DNA of 64,000 nucleotides from assembly GCF_000313755.1 (NCBI RefSeq), contig NZ_AMZB01000097.1, forward strand, positions 1-64,000. Direction: 5' to 3'. Below are positions 59,464-64,000 of this stretch, one piece after another; positions within the stretch are counted from its first letter, which is position 1, and each line of letters opens with the position of its first letter. The position numbers were made by a program, and so were the translations under genes. A model generated the notes under the pieces. That model saw only the letters and a list, made by a program, of their open reading frames with translations, had not been told where the DNA came from and ran no database searches. This DNA is from Pseudomonas nitroreducens TX1 (GTDB lineage Bacteria > Pseudomonadota > Gammaproteobacteria > Pseudomonadales > Pseudomonadaceae).

Positions 59464-61314
59464 ATGACGCCGAAAGTTCGCATCATGGTGCGAGGCTCAT
59501 GGCTGCTGGTTGCAACTTGCACCTGCCATTCCGCCTGGGGTTACAACTTCGAAGTCGGTGAAATCCAGGGACAGCTCGACTCTGCGCTGTCGCTGGGCGC
59601 CAGCATGTCCACCCACAACCCGGAGCAGCGCCTTATGCGCAGTGCGTCCGGTGATGACGGACGACGCAACTACCGCGCCGGGGATGTCTTCTCGAAGATT
59701 TTCAAGGGGCGCCATGACCTGGAACTGAAGTACAACGACAGCGGCGTGTTCCTGCGCGGCAGCTATTGGTACGACTACGCCCTGCGTGACGAGGGCCAGC
59801 GCTTCAAGGACGTCGAGGACAACGGGCGCAAGAACGCCAACAAGTCCGCCGGCTTCGAGCTGCTCGATGCCTTCGTCTACCACAACTTCCAGATCGCCGA
59901 TGAGCCGGGCTCCGTGCGTCTGGGCAAGCAGGTGGTGAACTGGGGCGAGAGCACCTTCATCCAGGGGGGCCTGAACGTGGTCAACCCGACCAACCTGTCG
60001 GCCATCCGCCGGCCGGGCTCGGAAGTGAAGGACGCCCTGGTGCCGGTGAACCTGTTCTACGTCACCCAGAACCTCACCGAAAACATCTCCGCGGACTTCT
60101 TCTACCAGCTGGACTGGGAACAGACCAACCTGGACAACTGCGGCACCTTCTTCTCCAGCAACGATTACATTCCCGATGGCTGCTACGGCCTGGACGTGGG
60201 TCGCAACCTCACCGGCAATGCCGCTGCCGTTCGCGCCCTGACACCGTTCGGCGTGGACCTCAACGGCGAAGGTATCCGCCTGCACCGAGCCGCCGACCAG
60301 GACGCCCGCAACAGCGGCCAGTGGGGCCTGTCGCTGCACTGGTTCGTGCCGAGCCTGGACACCGAGTTCGGCGCCTACGCCGCCAACTACCACAGCCGGC
60401 TGCCCTACACCGGCTCGGTCAGCAGCCCCTACCTGACCAACACCAGCTTCGTGCCGCAGCTGTGCGGCAATCTCGGGCTGTCCGGCGCGGCGTGCAATGG
60501 CCTGATGAACAGCAGCGCCGGCAAGACGCTGACCGACGCGCTGCGCATGGGCACCTCCAGCTACTTTGTCGAGTACCCCGAGGACATCCGCCTGTACGGC
60601 CTGACCTTCGCCACCACGCTGTCCAGCGGTACCGCACTGCAGGGCGAGATCAGCTATCGGCCGAACCTGCCGCTGCAGTTCAACGGCCCGGACCTTATCC
60701 AGTCCGGTCTGGGCGATCCGTCGCGCACCCCGCTGTATGACGCCGGCGTGGTGGTCTATGCCGACAGCCACGCCTCCGATGGCTACCGCCGCAAGGAAGT
60801 GACCCAGGCACAGATGACCGCCACGCAGACGATCAGTCAGGTCATGGGCGCCGACCAGTTGGTGCTGGTGGGCGAGGTGGGCGCTACCTTCGTCGGTGGT
60901 CTGGAAGGTACCGGTGGCCCGCGCTACGGCCGCAACAGCACCTTCGGTTCGGGCGAGCTCGCCAACAACGCGGTGTGCATTGCCAACTCGGCGACACCAG
61001 AGAACTGCAACAACGACGGGTTCGTCACGCCCTTCTCATGGGGCTACCGCGCCCGGGCGATCTGGAGCTACGCCAACGCCATCGCCGGTATCGATCTGAA
61101 ACCGGGGATTTCCTGGTCCCACGACGTGAAGGGCTACGCCCCCGCCGAGGTTTCAGGATTCAACGAAGGCTCCAAGGCGGTTGGCGTCTCGCTGGATGCG
61201 GACTTCAACAGTACCTATACCGCCGGCATTTCCTACACCAACTACTTCGATGGCGACTACGGCAACCGCGGCGACCGCGATTTCGTCTCGCTGTCGGTCG
61301 GCATCAACTTCTAA
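59464..61314 (+). CDS. DUF1302 family outer-membrane protein
   Basis: A 616-aa exported protein. A signal peptide (PKVRIMVRGSWLLVATCTCHSAWG) is followed by a beta-rich sequence with alternating hydrophobic residues and an aromatic C-terminal end (VSLSVGINF), as in outer-membrane barrels. DUF1302 motifs include RLGKQVVNWGES and NVVNPTNLSAIRRPG. The start at 59464 follows AGAGGATAAGAGTG. It is followed by DUF1329 after 14 bp. The pair is often found with acyl-CoA enzymes and lipid or sterol-degradation genes and may move hydrophobic molecules across the outer membrane. Confidence 0.88.
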   Translation: MTPKVRIMVRGSWLLVATCTCHSAWGYNFEVGEIQGQLDSALSLGASMSTHNPEQRLMRSASGDDGRRNYRAGDVFSKIFKGRHDLELKYNDSGVFLRGSYWYDYALRDEGQRFKDVEDNGRKNANKSAGFELLDAFVYHNFQIADEPGSVRLGKQVVNWGESTFIQGGLNVVNPTNLSAIRRPGSEVKDALVPVNLFYVTQNLTENISADFFYQLDWEQTNLDNCGTFFSSNDYIPDGCYGLDVGRNLTGNAAAVRALTPFGVDLNGEGIRLHRAADQDARNSGQWGLSLHWFVPSLDTEFGAYAANYHSRLPYTGSVSSPYLTNTSFVPQLCGNLGLSGAACNGLMNSSAGKTLTDALRMGTSSYFVEYPEDIRLYGLTFATTLSSGTALQGEISYRPNLPLQFNGPDLIQSGLGDPSRTPLYDAGVVVYADSHASDGYRRKEVTQAQMTATQTISQVMGADQLVLVGEVGATFVGGLEGTGGPRYGRNSTFGSGELANNAVCIANSATPENCNNDGFVTPFSWGYRARAIWSYANAIAGIDLKPGISWSHDVKGYAPAEVSGFNEGSKAVGVSLDADFNSTYTAGISYTNYFDGDYGNRGDRDFVSLSVGINF

Positions 61315-61328
61315 GTGGAGCCTGCCTC

Positions 61329-62681
61329 TTGAAACGCATCTACTGCCTCTTTTCCGCCATCCTCCTGGCCCACGCTGCCCAGGCCGCCGTACCGGCCGAG
61401 GAGGCCGCCAGGCTGGAGAACACGCTGACGCCGATGGGGGCTGAACGGGCCGCCAGCGCCGACGGCAAGATTCCCGCCTGGCAGGGCGGCCTGTCCGGCG
61501 ACGGCCTGAAAATCCAGGGCAACGGCACGCCAGCCGACCCGTATTCAGCCGATCAGCCGTTGTTTACCATCGACTCGAGCAACTACCAGCAGTACCAGGC
61601 CAACCTCACGGCGGGACAGGTCGCGCTGCTCAAGCGCTATCCCGGCCAGTACAAACTGCCGGTCTACCCCAGCCATCGCAGCGTTGGCATTTCCGAACAG
61701 GTGAAGGGCTGGGTAGCGCATAACGCCACTGGCGCCAGGCTGGTCAACGAAGGCAACGGCATCGAGGGCTTCCAGGGCGCGGTCGCGTTCCCAATTCCGC
61801 ACAATGGCCTCGAAGCGATCTGGAACCACATCACCCGCTACCGCGGCGGCAGCCTGCTGTCGGTCAATGACAGTGCGGCGCCGCAGGCCGGCGGCGATTA
61901 TGTGATCACCACCACCGAGCAGCGCTTCACCATGGCCGACCAGGTGAGCAATTACGAGCCGGGCAAGGTGGACAACATGCTGTTCTATTACAGCCACCGC
62001 ATCACCGCGCCGTCGCGCCAGGTGGGCGAGGTGGTGCTGGTCCATGAGACGCTGGACCAGGTAAGGCAACCGCGCCTGTCCTGGGTCTACAGCTCCGGCC
62101 AGCGCCGCGTGCGCCGCGCCCCGGACAACGCCTACGACGCCGCCGGTCCGACCACCGCGGGCCTGCGCACCGCCGACAGCCGCGACATGTACAACGGCGC
62201 GCCGGACCGTTACGACTGGAAGCTGATCGGCAAGAAGGAGCTGTACATCCCCTATAACAGCTACCGCCTGGCGTCGCCGAGCCTGAAGTACGCGGACTTC
62301 CTCAAGCCCGGTGTTATTGACGCTGCGCCGACCCGTTACGAGCTGCACCGGGTCTGGGAAGTGGAGGCGACCCTCAAGCCCGGCGCGCGGCACATCTATT
62401 CCAAACGTCGCTTCTACCTCGACGAGGACAGCTGGACCGTGGTCGAGAACGACCAGTACGACAGCCGTGGCGAGCTCTGGCGGATCGGTGAGAACCACAC
62501 GTTCTACCGCCCGGATGCCCATGTGCTGTTGTCTGCCGCCCAGGTGTTCTACGACCTGCAGGCCGGCCGCTACATCGCCTCGAACATGAGCAATCAGCAG
62601 CCGCGCGGTTATGACTTCGGCTTCCGCGCCACCACCTCGGACTACTCGCCCGGCGCCCTGCGCGGGCTGGGCATCCGCTGA
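61329..62681 (+). CDS. DUF1329 family exported protein, TTG start
   Basis: A 450-aa exported protein with a signal peptide (KRIYCLFSAILLAHAAQA) and the DUF1329 core (TPMGAERAASADGKIPAWQGG, DQVSNYEPGKVDNMLFYYSHR, DRYDWKLIGKKELYIPYN). The start is TTG 61329, after GGAGCCTGCCTC; no in-frame ATG fits the signal peptide. DUF1329 is thought to have a LolB/outer-membrane-lipoprotein-sorting-like fold, so it may carry a lipid to or from the DUF1302 barrel. The two genes form a pair in many proteobacteria. Confidence 0.88.
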   Translation: MKRIYCLFSAILLAHAAQAAVPAEEAARLENTLTPMGAERAASADGKIPAWQGGLSGDGLKIQGNGTPADPYSADQPLFTIDSSNYQQYQANLTAGQVALLKRYPGQYKLPVYPSHRSVGISEQVKGWVAHNATGARLVNEGNGIEGFQGAVAFPIPHNGLEAIWNHITRYRGGSLLSVNDSAAPQAGGDYVITTTEQRFTMADQVSNYEPGKVDNMLFYYSHRITAPSRQVGEVVLVHETLDQVRQPRLSWVYSSGQRRVRRAPDNAYDAAGPTTAGLRTADSRDMYNGAPDRYDWKLIGKKELYIPYNSYRLASPSLKYADFLKPGVIDAAPTRYELHRVWEVEATLKPGARHIYSKRRFYLDEDSWTVVENDQYDSRGELWRIGENHTFYRPDAHVLLSAAQVFYDLQAGRYIASNMSNQQPRGYDFGFRATTSDYSPGALRGLGIR

Positions 62682-62694
62682 TGGGGGCGTGCTC

Positions 62695-63060
62695 ATGAGC
62701 AGCGGCCGCAGCCGCCTGGCCGACCGTCTGCTGGGTGGCGGCCAGGAACCGGACCCCCGCTTCACCCTGGCCAACGAACGTACCTTCCTGGCCTGGATTC
62801 GCACCTCCATGGCACTGCTGGCCGGCGCCATTGCCGTGGACGCCTTCGCGTCCCCCGCGCTGACGGGCGCCACACGGATGTTTCTCGCCCTGGCGCTGGC
62901 CGGTCTGGGTCTGCTCACCGCGGGGGCGGCCGGGCTGCGCTGGCTGAATGTCGAGCGCGCGCTGCGCCACGGCAGGCCCTTGCCGGTGCCGCTGCTCGTC
63001 CCGATCCTGGCGCTGGCCTGTGTGCTGCTGGCCGCCGGCCTCATCGGCTATCAGCAATGA
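62695..63060 (+). CDS. DUF202/YidH family membrane protein
   Basis: A 121-aa protein with three predicted membrane helices. It has the DUF202 signature RFTLANERTFLAWIRTSMALL near the N-terminus. It follows DUF1329 by 13 bp. YidH-type proteins are inner-membrane proteins of unknown role. A second, related DUF202 gene follows after 10 bp. Confidence 0.85.
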   Translation: MSSGRSRLADRLLGGGQEPDPRFTLANERTFLAWIRTSMALLAGAIAVDAFASPALTGATRMFLALALAGLGLLTAGAAGLRWLNVERALRHGRPLPVPLLVPILALACVLLAAGLIGYQQ

Positions 63061-63070
63061 GCCCGGCCAC

Positions 63071-63388
63071 ATGAGCGACGGCGGATTGCAGGCGGAGCGC
63101 ACCACGTTGGCCTGGACGCGAACCTTGCTGGTGTTGCTGGTGCTGGCGGCCCTGCTGTTACGGCGTATCGGTGAACTGTCCGCGCTGGCCCTGGTTCCGG
63201 CGGCGCTGCTGGCCGGCTGTGCGCTGGTCTGTCTGCTTGGGCAGGCCCGCCACTACCGGCGCAGCTGCCGCGCGCTTGCCGGTGATCGCCATGGCGGTAG
63301 CGGTCGCGCCGTTGCAGGCCTTTGCCTGGCGCTGATGCTGACAGCAGGCTTGCTGCTCGGCTTGATCCTGCTGCACGACGATTACTGA
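63071..63388 (+). CDS. DUF202 family membrane protein (YidG-like)
   Basis: A 105-aa protein with three membrane helices. It begins SDGGLQAERTTLAWTRTLLVLL, a DUF202 signature. YidG and YidH are encoded in tandem in E. coli in the same way. It is the last gene of the DUF1302-DUF1329-DUF202 cluster, ending 2 bp before the next LysR ATG. Function unknown. Confidence 0.85.
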   Translation: MSDGGLQAERTTLAWTRTLLVLLVLAALLLRRIGELSALALVPAALLAGCALVCLLGQARHYRRSCRALAGDRHGGSGRAVAGLCLALMLTAGLLLGLILLHDDY

Positions 63389-63390
63389 CG

Positions 63391-64000
63391 ATGCACGATC
63401 TGTACGACCTCGATCTGAACCTCCTCTGCGTGTTCGATGCCATCTACCAGCAGCGCAGCATTACCCGCGCCGCGCGCTTGATGGGCCTCAGTCAGCCCGC
63501 GGTGAGCAATGCCCTGAGCCGATTGCGCAAGCACTGTGGCGACCCGTTGTTCATCAAGAGCCATCTGGGCGTGACGCCCACAGTGGCCGGACACCGCCTG
63601 GCCGATCACGTTCGCCTGGCGTTCGAGAGCCTGCGCGAGGGATGGCGACAGGTTCCGGGCCGCGAGCCGACCCGGCGGGAGCTGCGGGTCAGCTGTATCG
63701 ACTGCCTGCAGCCGCTGTTCCTCGATACCGCGTTGGCGCGGCTGGGCGAAGAGTGGCGGGTCACCTTCTACCAGCCGCAGCGCCGCGTGGCCTTTGATGA
63801 ACTGCGCGGCGGCCGACTGGATATCCTGCTGGATATCGAGCAGGTGGTGCCGTTCGGCTACGGTATCGAGCGCATTGCCGTGCCCGCGGATCGCTACGTC
63901 TTTGCCTACGGCGCGGCGCTGGAGCAGCCACCGATAACCCTGGCCGACTATCTGCGCCTGCCGCAGATCCAGGTGTCTGCCCGCCGTGGCGGCCTGTGCC
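63391..64000 (+). CDS. LysR family regulator, cut by window end
   Basis: The first 203 codons of a LysR regulator. The winged helix reads DLYDLDLNLLCVFDAIYQQRSITRAA, then LMGLSQPAVSNALSRLRKH, typical of the NodD/LeuO/SyrM-type branch. The start at 63391 lies two bases after the DUF202 stop, so it may be part of that operon. The C-terminal part lies outside the window. Confidence 0.88.
   Translation, partial: MHDLYDLDLNLLCVFDAIYQQRSITRAARLMGLSQPAVSNALSRLRKHCGDPLFIKSHLGVTPTVAGHRLADHVRLAFESLREGWRQVPGREPTRRELRVSCIDCLQPLFLDTALARLGEEWRVTFYQPQRRVAFDELRGGRLDILLDIEQVVPFGYGIERIAVPADRYVFAYGAALEQPPITLADYLRLPQIQVSARRGGLC

Overview
The window is high-GC, densely packed chromosomal DNA. It carries no rRNA, tRNA, insertion sequence, phage or CRISPR array that I can see. 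The gene families (two-locus trehalose/alpha-glucan cluster, LigD and Ku, PmtA-type metallothioneins, DUF4142, DUF2934, DUF3182, DUF2388, DUF1302/DUF1329) and the gene order point to Pseudomonas. It is most likely a member of the P. aeruginosa/P. nitroreducens side of the genus. The species assignment is inference from memory of gene order, not a search.

Layout. 1-4.5 kb: a SAM methyltransferase overlapping a haem-oxygenase-like diiron protein, with a YbdK-type carboxylate-amine ligase divergent to them, then two small unknowns. 4.9-11.1 kb: small stress-type genes, two metallothioneins, the NHEJ ligase LigD, a DUF4142 protein, an SDR, a DUF883 protein and a Rho_N-domain protein. 11.4-14.7 kb: glycogen phosphorylase, a GNAT acetyltransferase and a DUF2388 protein that appears to start at CTG. 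14.9-20.5 kb: a redox block (Old Yellow Enzyme, cyclase, SDR, LysR, aldo/keto reductase, SRPBCC) that looks like a separate regulon with its own LysR operator. 20.5-22.8 kb: an unknown gene divergent to a MgtC, 88-aa unknown and Ku operon. 22.9-30.4 kb: glgE, treS-maltokinase and glgB. 30.6-35.7 kb (minus): alcohol dehydrogenase, DUF72, YbhP, ClsB and YbhN operon. 35.8-46.5 kb (minus): glgA, treZ, malQ, treY, DUF2934 and glgX operon. 46.9-54 kb: DUF2934, a DUF3182/hydrolase pair, a second DUF4142 protein, a hybrid histidine kinase and small membrane or charged proteins. 54-64 kb: acyl-CoA ligase, acyl-CoA dehydrogenase, MFS transporter, LysR, DUF1302/DUF1329, two DUF202 proteins and a truncated LysR gene.

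How the genes fit together. TreS-Mak and GlgE convert trehalose through maltose and maltose-1-phosphate into alpha-glucan. GlgA also makes linear glucan and GlgB branches it. GlgP, GlgX and MalQ remodel or degrade it, and TreY/TreZ release trehalose from it. No glgC is present in the window. Around this osmoprotectant core sit DNA repair (LigD, Ku), metal chelation (metallothioneins), membrane lipid genes (ClsB, YbhN) and general stress proteins.

The most notable observation is a recurring promoter-like motif, CTGAAC-N18-TC (an ECF-type -35 GAAC and -10 TC with a constant 16-bp spacer between six-base and five-base boxes). I found it at nine positions upstream of stress-region transcription units, sometimes on both strands of one divergent region, and saw none upstream of the catabolic/redox blocks. 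It resembles the AlgU (sigma-22) consensus GAACTT-N16/17-TCTGA, but the last two -35 bases are not conserved. I infer that one alternative sigma factor ties these stress genes together. A second regulatory finding is a near-identical 18-bp operator on both sides of the LysR gene at 17.9 kb.
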